Made by a program: the position numbers and the translations under genes | Source: Micromonospora sp. C28SCA-DRY-2 | GTDB taxonomy: Bacteria > Actinomycetota > Actinomycetes > Mycobacteriales > Micromonosporaceae | Direction of reading: 5' to 3' | NCBI RefSeq assembly: GCF_030519475.1 | Contig: NZ_JAUMKD010000001.1 | Location: forward strand, 1,054,001-1,118,000 | DNA length: 64,000 nt | The notes under the pieces: generated by a model | The model's database searches: none | What the model was told of the DNA's origin: nothing | Seen by the model: only the letters and a program-made list of their open reading frames with translations | Shown here: one piece after another, positions 8,399 through 17,046 of the stretch | How positions within the stretch are numbered: the stretch's first letter is position 1 | Layout: each line of letters begins with the position of its first letter

Positions 8399-9586
8399 AT
8401 GAAGCACCGCATCGTCGTCCTCGGCGCCGGATACACCGGAGCCAGCGCCGCCGGCCGCCTCGCCCGTCGGCTGCACCCCGACGACACCGAGATCACCGTC
8501 GTCAACGCCGACGACGACTTCGTCGAGCGGGTCCGCATGCACCAGTTCGCGACCGGGCAGGACCTCAAGCGCCGCCGGCTGAGCGACATGTACGCGGGCA
8601 CCGGCGTCAAGCTGCGGCTGGCCCGGGTCACCGCCGTCGACGCCGACCGCCGGACGGTCGCGCTGGTCGACGAGCACGGCGCGGGCGAGATCGCCTACGA
8701 CACCCTCGTCTACGCCCTGGGCAGCGGCGCCGCCGACCACGGCGTCCCCGGCGTCGCCGAGCACGCGTACGACATCGCCGGCAAGCGGTCCGCGCAGCGG
8801 CTGCGCGAGCGCCTGGCCGGCCTCGCCGCGGGCGGCACGGTGCTGGTCGTCGGCGGGGGCCTCACCGGCGTCGAGGCGGCCACCGAGATCGCCGAGGCCC
8901 GGCCGGACCTCGACGTCGCCATGGCGACCAGCGGCGGCCTCGGCGACTGGCTCGACGAGAAGGCCCAGCGGTACCTGCGCGGGGTCTTCGACCGGCTCGG
9001 CATCGCCGTGCACGAGCACACCGACGTCGTGCGGGTCGAGGCCGGCGGCGCGGTCACCGGCGACGCCCGCGTGCTCCCGGCCCAGGTGACCGTCTGGGCG
9101 ACCGGATTCGCCGTCCACCCCATCGCCGCCGCCAGCACCCTGGAGGTGGCCGAGACCGGACAGATCGTCGTGGACGCCACGATGCGCTCGGTCTCGCACC
9201 CCGACGTGTACGCCGTCGGCGACGCCGCACTCGCCGAGGGGCCGGGTGGCAAGCCGCTGCGGATGTCCTGCGCCTCGGGGATCCCGATGGCCTGGCAGGC
9301 CGCCGACGCCATCGCCGCGCGGCTGACCGGCCGGAAGATCCCGCGGACCCCGATCCGCTACGTCAACCAGTGCATCAGCCTCGGCCGCCGCGACGGCCTC
9401 ATCCAGTTCGTGACCGCCGACGACCGGGCCAAGCCGTCGCTGCTGAGCGGGAAGCTGGCCGCCCGCTACAAGGAGGTGGTCTGCAAGGGCGCGGCGTGGG
9501 GGGTCGCCCACCCGACGTTGCTGCTGCCGACCCGCCGCCGGCGCCTCGCCACGAACCGCGCGGAGATCAGCCCGGCCACCGCGTGA
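8399..9586 (+). CDS. NAD(P)/FAD-dependent oxidoreductase (NDH-2/AIF-like), probable ECF41 target
   Basis: The 395-residue protein is a two-dinucleotide-binding-fold flavoprotein. GAGYTGASAAGRLARRL at the N-terminus binds FAD, VLVVGGGLTGVEAATEIAE near residue 160 binds NAD(P)H, and VYAVGDAAL near residue 275 is the second FAD motif. It resembles type II NADH dehydrogenases and AIF-like ferredoxin or quinone reductases but lacks an obvious membrane anchor. AGACAGGAGTAGGACC upstream of the ATG contains a strong ribosome-binding site. The sigma factor gene just upstream makes it the likely regulated partner in an ECF41 module. Its electron acceptor is unknown. Confidence 0.9.
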   Translation: MKHRIVVLGAGYTGASAAGRLARRLHPDDTEITVVNADDDFVERVRMHQFATGQDLKRRRLSDMYAGTGVKLRLARVTAVDADRRTVALVDEHGAGEIAYDTLVYALGSGAADHGVPGVAEHAYDIAGKRSAQRLRERLAGLAAGGTVLVVGGGLTGVEAATEIAEARPDLDVAMATSGGLGDWLDEKAQRYLRGVFDRLGIAVHEHTDVVRVEAGGAVTGDARVLPAQVTVWATGFAVHPIAAASTLEVAETGQIVVDATMRSVSHPDVYAVGDAALAEGPGGKPLRMSCASGIPMAWQAADAIAARLTGRKIPRTPIRYVNQCISLGRRDGLIQFVTADDRAKPSLLSGKLAARYKEVVCKGAAWGVAHPTLLLPTRRRRLATNRAEISPATA

Positions 9587-9650
9587 CCGGACGAACGCCA
9601 GGCGAGTGCGGCCGACCGGCTCGTGACACCAGAACTCGGACCACGCGAAC

Positions 9651-9683
9651 GATCAAGGGCTGGCCGTGGGCCGGCCCTTGATC
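9651..9683. terminator. Hairpin terminator between convergent genes
   Basis: A 15-bp stem with one mismatch (GATCAAGGGCTGGCC against GGCCGGCCCTTGATC) and a 3-nt loop lies between the oxidoreductase (plus) and methyltransferase (minus) stops. It could end both transcripts. There is no T tract, as is usual in high-GC actinobacteria. Confidence 0.65.
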
Positions 9684-9726
9684 GACCAGCTGCCGCCTCG
9701 GGTGGCCCCAGCGGAGGGTCGGACAG

Positions 9727-10476
9727 CTAGCCCTGATCGTCGAGCGGCTTGCGCCAGACCGAGACGTGGCTCTCGCTGTCCGAGGTGAACGGCGCCCCGG
9801 TCCAGTCCGCCACCCGCCGCTCCAGCGTCAGCCCGGCCAGCCGGGCCATCAGGTCGCACTCGGACGGCCAGATGTAGCGGAAGTTGCTGTAGCCGTAGCG
9901 GACGCTCCCGTCGTCCAGCCGCCGGTAGTGGTGCGAGGTCCCCTGCTGGGTGACCATGTCGTAGGTGTCGAAACCGACGTGCCGGTCGGTCACCTCGAAC
10001 GGCACCGCCGACTGCCCCGGCGGGAAGCGCCGGATGCCCGGCACCCACAGCTCCACGACGAACCGGCCGCCCGGCGCCAGGTGCCGGGCGGCGTTGCGGA
10101 AGCACTCCACCTGCTCGTCCTGGGTGCGCAGGTTGCCGATGCTGTTCCACACCACGTACACCAGCGAGAACCGGCCGGGCACGGCGGTGGTGGCCATGTC
10201 CCCGACGATGACCGGCAACTCCCGTTCGGGCACCTTGCGCCGCAGCCGGTCGACCATCGGCGGTGACAGCTCGATCCCGGTCACCGGGATGCCCCGGGCC
10301 GCGAGCGGGATCGCCACCCGCCCCGTACCGACGGCGAACTCCAGGGCGGGGCCGTCACCGGCGAGCCGCGCCAGGAAGTCCACGGCGGGGTCCAGCACGT
10401 CGGGTGCGAACATCTCGGCCGAGAGGGCGTCGTACCGCTCGGCGGTGTCCTCGTCCCACAGGTCACTGCTCGTCAT
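9727..10476 (-). CDS. Class I SAM-dependent methyltransferase
   Basis: The 249-residue protein has the Rossmann methyltransferase order: ALEFAVGTGRVAIPLAARG (motif I), VTGIELSPPMV (acidic end of strand 2), IVGDMATTAV, and FSLVYVVWNSIGNL (motif IV). The first of these, at about residue 55, is the SAM-binding loop. The C-terminal half has several beta-strand-like segments of the UbiE/Tam type. The substrate is not identifiable. The ATG at 10474-10476 is preferred; an in-frame GTG at 10515 would add 13 residues that do not look conserved. The gene stands alone, ending 43 nt beyond a shared terminator hairpin and divergent from the YnfA-family gene. Confidence 0.88.
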   Translation of the reverse strand: MTSSDLWDEDTAERYDALSAEMFAPDVLDPAVDFLARLAGDGPALEFAVGTGRVAIPLAARGIPVTGIELSPPMVDRLRRKVPERELPVIVGDMATTAVPGRFSLVYVVWNSIGNLRTQDEQVECFRNAARHLAPGGRFVVELWVPGIRRFPPGQSAVPFEVTDRHVGFDTYDMVTQQGTSHHYRRLDDGSVRYGYSNFRYIWPSECDLMARLAGLTLERRVADWTGAPFTSDSESHVSVWRKPLDDQG

Positions 10477-10630
10477 GATCCGTGAAGCGTGATCGACGCC
10501 CGGGACTCCCGCCACCCATTAACGGGCGGGGCGGGCCGGATCGCCCGGCGGCGGGATCCGCCGAACCCGCCGCCTGCCGGGTGCCGCCGGCGCCGTTCGC
10601 CGGGAATCCTCGGGGACGTACGGTCGACGC

Positions 10631-10966
10631 ATGACGGTTGCCCGGTCGATCCTGCTGTTCGTGATCGCCGCGCTCGCCGAAATCGGCGGGGCCTGGCTGG
10701 TGTGGCAGGGCTGGCGGGAAAACCGGGGACTGCTGTGGATCGCGGCCGGAGTCATCGCGCTCGGCGGGTACGGCTTCGTCGCGACGTTCCAACCCGACCC
10801 CAACTTCGGCCGCATCCTGGCCGCCTACGGCGGCGTCTTCGTCGCCGGTTCCCTCGCCTGGGGCATGGTCGTCGACAAGTTCCGCCCCGACCGCTACGAC
10901 GTCGTCGGCGCGGCGATCTGCCTGCTCGGCGTCGCCGTCATCATGTACGCGCCGCGCGCCGGCTAG
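10631..10966 (+). CDS. YnfA/UPF0060-family small membrane protein
   Basis: The 111-residue protein has four predicted transmembrane helices and the UPF0060 signature residues, including [19 protein letters not shown], then [31 protein letters not shown] and [22 protein letters not shown]0060 proteins look like small-multidrug-resistance transporters, but no substrate is established for most of them. Its length is normal for the family. It is a single-gene unit that converges on the DUF2809 gene; a short hairpin (CCGGTT-N6-AACCGG, 10986-11003) lies between the two stops and may help termination. Confidence 0.9.
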   Translation: MTVARSILLFVIAALAEIGGAWLVWQGWRENRGLLWIAAGVIALGGYGFVATFQPDPNFGRILAAYGGVFVAGSLAWGMVVDKFRPDRYDVVGAAICLLGVAVIMYAPRAG

Positions 10967-11006
10967 CCGCCTTGCCGGGAACATCCGGTTGAGCGCAACC
11001 GGGGGT

Positions 11007-11447
11007 TCACCTCCGCGGTCGCGGGAGAGGGCTAGGGCCAGCGGGTGTCGGGGTCGGTCGGGAACGTGTGCCGGCGCGGAGAAACCAGTGCACGGCGACC
11101 AGCGGGACGACGCCGACGGGGTACCAGGCGACATCGACGAGGTCGAACTGCGCGCCCAGCAGCTGGCGGACGAGCCAGGCGCGTTGGGAGAGTGCCGCGG
11201 GTATGGGGGTGAGCTGTGCGAACTCGATGAACCAGCAGTACGCGACCGCGGCGCCGGCGGCGCGCAGTGGGGAGATCAGCGGCCGGATGAAGATCACTAT
11301 CAGGTAGACGATGGCCCCGGAGAAGGCGGCGCCTGAGTACTGTTCGACGGGCCCGTCCATCGCGGCCCGGATCGCGTAGGCCGCGCCCGCGAAAGCGGCT
11401 GCCGAGACCACCATCAGCAGCCGGGTCGAACCCGCTGTGATCGACAT
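11007..11447 (-). CDS. DUF2809-family membrane protein
   Basis: The 146-residue protein has four hydrophobic segments. Between the third and fourth is the motif WFIEFAQLTPIPAALSQRAW followed by LLGAQFDLVDVAWYPVGV, which resembles the conserved core of DUF2809 and, more distantly, VanZ-like proteins. No biochemical role is established for DUF2809. The C-terminal tail is rich in Pro and Arg and probably cytoplasmic. The ATG at 11445-11447 is used because hydrophobic sequence begins there; the frame is open further upstream but without a protein-like composition. Confidence 0.75.
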   Translation of the reverse strand: MSITAGSTRLLMVVSAAAFAGAAYAIRAAMDGPVEQYSGAAFSGAIVYLIVIFIRPLISPLRAAGAAVAYCWFIEFAQLTPIPAALSQRAWLVRQLLGAQFDLVDVAWYPVGVVPLVAVHWFLRAGTRSRPTPTPAGPSPLPRPRR

Positions 11448-11545
11448 CGCGCAATCATAGGTGGCGGCGCGGCCAAGGCGGCGGCTGCGCTGCCGGGCTC
11501 GGACGAGCCGCGGCTCGCCTGAGGCGGAAGCCCCACTCCCGCGCC

Positions 11546-11803
11546 CTACTCCCTGGTGCGCTCCGGGTGCGCACCACCGACCATGTCGTGCCCCGGCACC
11601 TGGATGCAGCTCGCTCCCGGCTCTGCCCCGCACACCGGGCAGGGCCGCCAATCCTCGATCGGGCCCGGATCGTGTCCCAGTTCCCGAGCCATGCGGCTGA
11701 TCTCCAGCGCCGCCCGGTGCAGACCCTCGTCCCGATGCCGGGTGGCGGCCCGATGGACGTCGCGCACCGCCTCCTTGGCACGCTCCTCCGCGGGCTCTGA
11801 CAT
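11546..11803 (-). CDS. Small zinc-finger-like protein of unknown function
   Basis: The 85-residue protein begins with a charged helical half (MSEPAEERAKEAVRDVHRAA) and ends with CPVCGAEPGASCIQVPG followed by GGAHPERTRE. The C-x2-C-x7-C-x10-to-14-H pattern resembles the small zinc-binding domain seen in phage-derived and actinobacterial DNA-binding proteins. The metal site is inferred from the spacing only. The gene lies just downstream of tRNA-Ala on the same strand, separated from it by a hairpin terminator, so it probably has its own promoter. No function is assigned. Confidence 0.6.
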   Translation of the reverse strand: MSEPAEERAKEAVRDVHRAATRHRDEGLHRAALEISRMARELGHDPGPIEDWRPCPVCGAEPGASCIQVPGHDMVGGAHPERTRE

Positions 11804-11897
11804 GGCAGCCGTCGTTCCCGGCAGGCGCGACCTGAAACCGACCTCTGAGCTGCCGGGCCGTGGTGGCGACTGGCGCCCCGGAGAGATCGGAAACGAC

Positions 11898-11938
11898 AAA
11901 CGCCCTGGCCCGGGAGATCTGTCCCGACCAGGGCGTTT
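11898..11938 (-). terminator. Terminator downstream of tRNA-Ala
   Basis: AAACGCCCTGG and CCAGGGCGTTT form an 11-bp perfect stem around a 19-nt loop, nine bases past the tRNA 3' end. On the minus strand the stem is followed by GTCG rather than a long T run. Confidence 0.75.
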
Positions 11939-11946
11939 CGCTCGGG

Positions 11947-12019
11947 TGGAGCCGAGGGGACTCGAACCCCTGACCCCCACACTGCCAGTGTGGTGCGCTA
12001 CCAGCTGCGCCACGGCCCC
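11947..12019 (-). tRNA. tRNA-Ala (anticodon GGC)
   Basis: Read on the minus strand, GGGGCCG pairs with CGGCTCC as the 7-bp acceptor stem. D-stem GCGC/GCGC, anticodon stem CCACA/TGTGG and T-stem AGGGG/CCCCT with TTCGAGT all fold in the standard cloverleaf. The anticodon loop is CTGGCAG, giving GGC, which reads GCC alanine codons. The discriminator is A and CCA is not encoded. Length is 73 nt. Confidence 0.97.
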
Positions 12020-12052
12020 TTGCTGCGTCCCGGTCGCCCGGGCACTGGGAGA

Positions 12053-12081
12053 ACTATACACACGCCCGCCGGCATGGTCAT
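12053..12081 (-). promoter_or_regulatory. Promoter of tRNA-Ala
   Basis: On the minus strand ATGACC (12076-12081) and TATAGT (12053-12058) are separated by exactly 17 bases, a near-consensus housekeeping sigma promoter. Transcription would begin about 25-30 nt upstream of the mature tRNA 5' end at 12019. Confidence 0.75.
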
Positions 12082-12127
12082 CTCGCGGGGGTCCCCTCCC
12101 CCGCACCGCCCGACCGGCCCGGCTCGG

Positions 12128-12682
12128 TCAGTTGAGCGCCACGTCCGGCGGGAAGTGGGCCACCGCCGCCATCATGCCGCCCTGCCGGCGCAGCACCATC
12201 GGCCAGAGGTCGTCCGGGCGGTCGACGAAGGCGTCGCCGGGCAGCGCGTCCAGCACGAACCAGGAGCCCTCCTCGATCTCCTGCTCCAGCTGGCCCGAGC
12301 CCCAGCCGGAGTAGCCGGCGAAGACCCGGATGCCGGTGACGCTCTCCCGCAGCCGCTCCGGATCGACCGACAGGTCCAGCGTGCCGACCGCGCCGGAGAC
12401 CTGGTGGAACCCCTTGAGCCGGCGTACCGGGTTGCGCATCCGGGCCAGGCAGATCGCCGAGTCGGGCTGCACCGGACCGCCCTCGAAGAGCACCGCCGGG
12501 TGGCGCGCCAGGTCGCTCCAGTCGCCGAGCACGTCGGCGACCGGCACCTCGGTGGCCCGGTTCAGCACCACGCCGAGCGCCCCGCCCGGCTCGTGGGCGA
12601 CCAGCAGCACCACCGTACGGTCGAAGTTCGGGTCCTTGAGCGCCGGAGTCGCGACCAGCAGCCGCCCGGTCATCGACTCCAT
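12128..12682 (-). CDS. YqgE/AlgH family protein (UPF0301)
   Basis: The 184-residue protein carries the UPF0301 core: TGRLLVATPALKDPNFDRTV at the N-terminus, GALGVVLNRAT, FEGGPVQPD, FAGYSGWGSGQLEQEI and GSWFVLDA. AlgH/YqgE proteins are small cytoplasmic proteins with no agreed biochemical function. The ATG at 12680-12682 (MESMTGRLL) matches the usual family start; in-frame ATG 12718 and GTG 12727 would add 12 or 15 residues. GGGAGAGGGAC, a strong ribosome-binding-like stretch, lies inside that extension but too far upstream of 12682, so the start is uncertain. The gene is divergent from the MTA phosphorylase. Confidence 0.88.
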   Translation of the reverse strand: MESMTGRLLVATPALKDPNFDRTVVLLVAHEPGGALGVVLNRATEVPVADVLGDWSDLARHPAVLFEGGPVQPDSAICLARMRNPVRRLKGFHQVSGAVGTLDLSVDPERLRESVTGIRVFAGYSGWGSGQLEQEIEEGSWFVLDALPGDAFVDRPDDLWPMVLRRQGGMMAAVAHFPPDVALN

Positions 12683-12889
12683 CGCTCGCCCGCCGATCGC
12701 CTGTCCCTCTCCCTGCATGCCGTACACCCGTCAGCCGTGCGGCCGGACGTGGTGCCCGTCACTCGCCGGGTGGGCGAGGCACTCCAGGACCGTCCCCGCT
12801 GTCAACGCCATGCCTGGCACCATAGCCTGCGCCCGGGGCGCTGGTTAAGGTCTGACCGGCGCGTGATCGACGGGAATTGGGGAGGACCG

Positions 12890-13693
12890 ATGGGCCCGAC
12901 GGCGGAACTGGCGGTGATCGGCGGATCAGGTCTCTACGCCCTGCTCGACGGCGCCACCGAACACGAGGTGGAGACGCCGTACGGGCCGCCGTCGGACGTG
13001 GTCACCATCGCCGAGGTGGCCGGCCGCCGGGTGGCGTTCCTGCCCCGGCACGGCCGGGACCACCGGCATCCGCCGCACCTGATCCCGTACCGGGCGAACC
13101 TCTGGGCGCTGCGGTCGCTCGGGGTGCGGCAGGTGCTCGCCCCGTGTGCCGTCGGCGGGCTCCGGCCGGATCTCGGGCCGGGCACCTTCGTGGTGCCGGA
13201 CCAGCTCATCGACCGGACCAGCGGCCGGATGCAGACCTACTACGACCGGGGCGCGGTGCACGTCTCCTTCGCCGACCCGTACTGCCCGAACGGCCGGCGC
13301 ACGCTGCTCGCCGCGGCGGCCGGCCGGGACGTCCCGGCGGTGGACGGCGGGACGGTCGTGGTGGTGGAGGGGCCGCGCTTCTCCACCCGCGCGGAGTCCC
13401 GCTGGTTCGCCTCGATCGGCGGCACGGTGGTCAACATGACCGGCCACCCGGAGGCGGTACTGGCCCGCGAACTGGCCCTGTGCTACTCGTCGATCGCCCT
13501 GGTCACCGACCTGGACGCGGGCGTCGAGGGCGGCGGCGCGGTGACCCAGGAGGAGGTCTTCCGGGTCTTCGGGGAGAACACCGACCGGCTGCGCGGACTG
13601 CTGCTGGCGGCCCTCGCCGAGCTGCCCACCGAGCGGGACTGCGACTGCGGCCGGGCCCTGGACGGGATCAAGCTGCCCTTCGCGCTGCCCTGA
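12890..13693 (+). CDS. mtnP: S-methyl-5'-thioadenosine phosphorylase (PNP/MTAP family)
   Basis: The 267-residue enzyme cleaves methylthioadenosine (or a 6-oxopurine nucleoside) with phosphate to the free base and ribose 1-phosphate, feeding methionine and purine salvage. Family motifs visible are IGGSGLYALLDG, FLPRHGRDHRHPPHLIPYRAN (phosphate and ribose site), VVEGPRFSTRAES, NMTGHPEAVLARELALCYSS and VTDLDAG. The Asp in VTDLD is the base-contact position, so adenine-type specificity is possible but not proven. The ATG has GGAGGA three bases upstream. The long in-frame extension upstream is non-coding. It is followed 58 nt later by the decarboxylase gene. Confidence 0.9.
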   Translation: MGPTAELAVIGGSGLYALLDGATEHEVETPYGPPSDVVTIAEVAGRRVAFLPRHGRDHRHPPHLIPYRANLWALRSLGVRQVLAPCAVGGLRPDLGPGTFVVPDQLIDRTSGRMQTYYDRGAVHVSFADPYCPNGRRTLLAAAAGRDVPAVDGGTVVVVEGPRFSTRAESRWFASIGGTVVNMTGHPEAVLARELALCYSSIALVTDLDAGVEGGGAVTQEEVFRVFGENTDRLRGLLLAALAELPTERDCDCGRALDGIKLPFALP

Positions 13694-13714
13694 TCCGGCG
13701 GGCGGGCGAATCGC

Positions 13715-13743
13715 CCGACACACCCGGTCTGCGCCGATAGATT
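13715..13743 (+). promoter_or_regulatory. Promoter of the benzoylformate decarboxylase gene, possibly leaderless
   Basis: CCGACA (13715-13720) and TAGATT (13738-13743) are 17 bases apart, matching the conserved GACA of the -35 and the TANNNT -10 form. The ATG at 13752 falls about where transcription would start, so the mRNA may lack a leader. No Shine-Dalgarno sequence is present. Confidence 0.55.
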
Positions 13744-13751
13744 GGGTGGCG

Positions 13752-15347
13752 ATGGCAACGGTCCGCGACACCACGTACGGCCTGCTGCGCGCCCTCGGCC
13801 TGACCACCGTCTTCGGCAATCCCGGCTCCACCGAGGAGCCGTTCCTGACCGACTTCCCGGACGACTTCCACTACGTGCTCGCCCTGCACGAGGCGTCCGC
13901 GGTCGGGATGGCCGACGGGTACGCCCAGGCCACCGGCCGGCCGGCGCACGTCAACCTGCACACCGCGCCGGGCACCGGCAACGGCATGGGCAACCTGGTC
14001 ACCGCCTGGCACAACCGCACCCCGCTGATCGTCACCGCCGGCCAGCAGAACCGGGAGATGCTGCTGGCCGAGCCGCGGCTGACCAGTCGCCGCGCGACCG
14101 AGCTGCCCCAGCCGTACGTGAAGTGGAGCCACGAGCCGGTCCGCGCGCAGGACATCCCGGCGGCGCTGATGCGGGCGTACGCGACCGCCGTGCAACCACC
14201 CTCCGGGCCGGTCTACCTCTCGCTCCCCCTCGACGACTGGTCGCAGCCCGCCGGCCCGCCGCCGCCGGTGCGCACGGTGGCCACCCGGTACGCCCCGGAT
14301 CCGCAGCGGCTGCGGGAGTTCGCCGCCGTGCTGGCCGACAGCCGGGCGCCCGGTCTGGTGCTCGGCGCGGCGGTGGACCGGGCCGGCGGCTGGCCCGCCG
14401 CCGTGGCGCTGGCCGAGCGGCTGGCCGCGCCGGTCTGGTCCGCGCCCGCGCCGGAGCGGGCCGGCTTCCCCGAGGACCACCCGCACTACCAGGGGGTGCT
14501 CCCGTTCGCGATCGGGCCGCTGGCCGAGAAGCTGCGTGGGCGGGACACCGTGCTCGTCGTCGGCGCCCCGGTGTTCCGCTACTACCCGCACGTGCCGGGC
14601 GACCACCTGCCCGAGGGCACCCGGCTGCTGCACGTCACCGACGACCCGGACGAGGCGGCCCGCGCCCCGGTCGGCGACAGCCTGCTCGGCGACGCCGGAC
14701 TGACCCTGGCCGCCCTGCGCGACCTGCTGCCCGCGACCGACCGGCCGGCTCCGCCGCCGCGCGCCGAGCCGGCGCCGCCCCCGGACGAGCAGCCGCCGAG
14801 CGCCGACGCGCTCTTCGCCGCGCTGGCCCGGCACTGGCCGGCGGACGGGGTCCTGGTCCAGGAGAGCCCGTCCAACCTGCCGGCGCTGCGCCGCCGGCTG
14901 CGGATCACCAGGCCGGCGTCGTACTTCACCATGGCCAGCGGCGGCCTCGGCTACGGCCTGCCGGCGGCGGTCGGGGTCGCGCTGGCCGAACGGGACACCG
15001 GGCGGCACCGGCCGGTGGTGGCGGTGATCGGCGACGGCTCGTTCCACTACTCGGTGCAGGCGCTCTGGACCGCCGCGCGGCTGCGGCTGCCGCTGGTGGT
15101 GGTCGTCCCGGTCAACCAGCAGTACGCCATCCTCAAGGCGTTCGCCGAGTTCAAGCACACGCCCGGGGTGCCCGGGCTGGACCTGCCCGGGGTGGACGTC
15201 ACCGCGCTGGCCCGCGGCTACGGCTGTGCCGCGCGGGTGGTCGGGACGCCCGACGAGCTCGGCGAGGCGCTCGCCGCCGGGCTGCGGTCGGACGGGCCGA
15301 CCGTGCTGCCGGTGCCGATCAGCACCGACGTGCCGGCGATCATCTGA
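13752..15347 (+). CDS. mdlC: Benzoylformate decarboxylase (thiamine diphosphate-dependent)
   Basis: The 531-residue protein is a three-domain ThDP enzyme. The N-terminal Pyr domain has VFGNPGSTEEPFL and LHEASAVGMADGYAQ, with the catalytic Glu that activates ThDP, and NLHTAPGTGNGMGNL with the active-site His typical of benzoylformate decarboxylase. The C-terminal PP domain has IGDGSFHYSVQALWTAARL and PVNQQYAIL, the GDG...N cofactor motif. BFD converts benzoylformate to benzaldehyde in the mandelate pathway. No other mandelate gene is nearby, so another 2-oxoacid may be the natural substrate. Length is normal. An in-frame GTG at 13746 is an alternative start. Confidence 0.9.
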   Translation: MATVRDTTYGLLRALGLTTVFGNPGSTEEPFLTDFPDDFHYVLALHEASAVGMADGYAQATGRPAHVNLHTAPGTGNGMGNLVTAWHNRTPLIVTAGQQNREMLLAEPRLTSRRATELPQPYVKWSHEPVRAQDIPAALMRAYATAVQPPSGPVYLSLPLDDWSQPAGPPPPVRTVATRYAPDPQRLREFAAVLADSRAPGLVLGAAVDRAGGWPAAVALAERLAAPVWSAPAPERAGFPEDHPHYQGVLPFAIGPLAEKLRGRDTVLVVGAPVFRYYPHVPGDHLPEGTRLLHVTDDPDEAARAPVGDSLLGDAGLTLAALRDLLPATDRPAPPPRAEPAPPPDEQPPSADALFAALARHWPADGVLVQESPSNLPALRRRLRITRPASYFTMASGGLGYGLPAAVGVALAERDTGRHRPVVAVIGDGSFHYSVQALWTAARLRLPLVVVVPVNQQYAILKAFAEFKHTPGVPGLDLPGVDVTALARGYGCAARVVGTPDELGEALAAGLRSDGPTVLPVPISTDVPAII

Positions 15348-15351
15348 CGCG

Positions 15352-16299
15352 TCAGTTCGCGGTGAGTCGCAGCGGAGCGCCGGAGAGCACGTCGAGCACC
15401 GGGCGGGCGCCCAGCGGCGCGGCCAGCGTCACGGTGACCGGTTCGAGCTTGAGCATGGCGGTGCAGACCCCCTCGGCGGGGACCACGCTGCCGCCGACCA
15501 CCACCACGTCGTCGCGCTCCTGCACGAGTGGGGTGATGCCGGTGTCGCACGCACCCACGCCGAGCCGGTAGGTGACAGTGGCGCCGTCGACCGACTGGAT
15601 GTCCTGCGCGCCGACCATCCCCTCCGCCGCGGGCCGGGCCGGGGCGGTCGGCTCCGGCAGCGCGCCGGTCGCGTCCGCGGCGACGGCCACCCGGGCCACC
15701 GGCGCGGTCAGCTCCGCCACGGTGAACACCCAGGCCGGCACCTGCGCCTCGCCCCGGCTGGTCCGCACCGGGGCGGTGCCGAGCTTCACCTCGGTGACGG
15801 TCAGCGGGACGCACGCGGTCTGCGGGCTGCTGCTGACCGGGCCGTCCGGGCCGGGTTCGACGGTCGGCCCGGACTTCGGCCGCGCCGGCCCGGTCGGCCG
15901 CCCCGGACACGGCGGCGGGTCCCCCTGGTCGAGCTGCCGGTACGCCTCCGCCGCGCCGATCAGCGGGACGGTGAGCGTGCCGTCCGGGAACCGGATGGTG
16001 CCGTCCGCCGGACGGGTGGTCGGCAGGTCGAGCTGGTCCCGGTACCAGCCCGCCCGGAAGGCCGCCTCGGTGTCCGGGGTGAAACCGGGATCGCCGAGCA
16101 GCACGGTCGGCTCCTGCAGCGGCAGGTATCCGGTGCGCCACGCCGGGCCGGGTCGCCACGCCTCGGCGACCTCGGTGGCCCGCTGCGCGAAGGCCTCCCG
16201 CCGGTGGTCCGGCGCGGCCGGCCCGCCGGGTTCGGCCGCGGCGCAGCCGGCGAGCATCACCATCAGGGGCAGCCCCAGCAGGGCGACTGATCGACGCAT
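15352..16299 (-). CDS. Lipoprotein of unknown function
   Basis: The 315-residue protein begins MRRSVALLGLPLMVMLAGCA, a type II signal peptide with an MLAGC lipobox, so the mature protein should be anchored to the outer face of the membrane through Cys19. The exported part has no domain I recognise; it contains FPDGTLTVPLIGAAEAYRQL, a Pro-rich stretch near residue 135 and a cysteine pair (CVPLTV and GACDTG) that may form a disulfide. Its stop is five bases from the stop of the convergent decarboxylase gene. Its start is 79 nt downstream of the hemerythrin-like gene's stop. Confidence 0.8.
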   Translation of the reverse strand: MRRSVALLGLPLMVMLAGCAAAEPGGPAAPDHRREAFAQRATEVAEAWRPGPAWRTGYLPLQEPTVLLGDPGFTPDTEAAFRAGWYRDQLDLPTTRPADGTIRFPDGTLTVPLIGAAEAYRQLDQGDPPPCPGRPTGPARPKSGPTVEPGPDGPVSSSPQTACVPLTVTEVKLGTAPVRTSRGEAQVPAWVFTVAELTAPVARVAVAADATGALPEPTAPARPAAEGMVGAQDIQSVDGATVTYRLGVGACDTGITPLVQERDDVVVVGGSVVPAEGVCTAMLKLEPVTVTLAAPLGARPVLDVLSGAPLRLTAN

Positions 16300-16378
16300 A
16301 CCGGTTCGACGCGGCCCCGCCCGGCCCGGTTCCCGCCATCCCCCCGGCCGGCCCGGCTCAGCCGGCCGCCGGCGTCGG

Positions 16379-16843
16379 TCAGGTCTCCCCGCCGAGATCG
16401 GTCTGGTACGCCTGCCAGAGCAGGTCGGCGCCGCGTCGCCGGTGCCGGGCCAGCGCCCGCAGCAGGAGCGCGGCCCGGTCCAGCAGGGCGTCGACCGGCA
16501 TCCCGGGCAGCTCGGCGGCCTCCTGGAGGCCGGCGAGGGCGGCCGCGATGAGGTCGTGCTCGCGGGTCAGCAGGCGGACGCCCCGGTACAGCCGCGGAGC
16601 GTGCGCGAGCAGTTCGGCGTACAGGCCGCTCGGCCCCTCGGTGAGCTGGACGTGCTCGGCGAAGCCCTGCCGTACCGGAGCCAGCCGCAGCGCCACGAGT
16701 TCCCGGAACCGGGGCTCCGCGGGCGGGCCGGCCAGCGCACAGGCCAGGGCGTGGACGTCGGCGGCCAGACCGGCCCGGTGGGCGACATGCGGGCGGACCG
16801 CCTCGAAGACGGTTGACGGTTGCTGGATCGGACCGGTGACCAT
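16379..16843 (-). CDS. Hemerythrin-like hypothetical protein
   Basis: The 154-residue all-helical protein resembles actinobacterial hemerythrin/HHE-like proteins. It contains VRPHVAHRAGLAADVHAL at the N-terminus, EHVQLTEGPSGLYAELL, LTREHDLIAAAL and HRRRGADLLWQAYQTDLGGE at the C-terminus. The His and Glu residues sit at spacings that could form a di-iron site, but the full HHE pattern is less clear than in the gene at 4398-4895. The last motif is common to uncharacterised hemerythrin-domain proteins of this group. The ATG at 16841-16843 lies in GGTGCCCCATGG without an obvious Shine-Dalgarno. Function is unknown. Confidence 0.68.
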   Translation of the reverse strand: MVTGPIQQPSTVFEAVRPHVAHRAGLAADVHALACALAGPPAEPRFRELVALRLAPVRQGFAEHVQLTEGPSGLYAELLAHAPRLYRGVRLLTREHDLIAAALAGLQEAAELPGMPVDALLDRAALLLRALARHRRRGADLLWQAYQTDLGGET

Positions 16844-17046
16844 GGGGCACCTCCCCGCGCTGCGTCTGACCGCGTACAGCGATGGTGGACCCGGCGGGGG
16901 CCGGTGTCCAGGGTGCGGGGTCGCCTCATCCGCCCCGGCGGCCCCGCTGTTCCCGCAGGTCACAGCGGCCCCACTGGGAACACCCGAGGACGGAGCCGGA
17001 GACGACTGTGCGCCCCGGTCCGGTGGACCGGGGCGCACAGGTCAGG

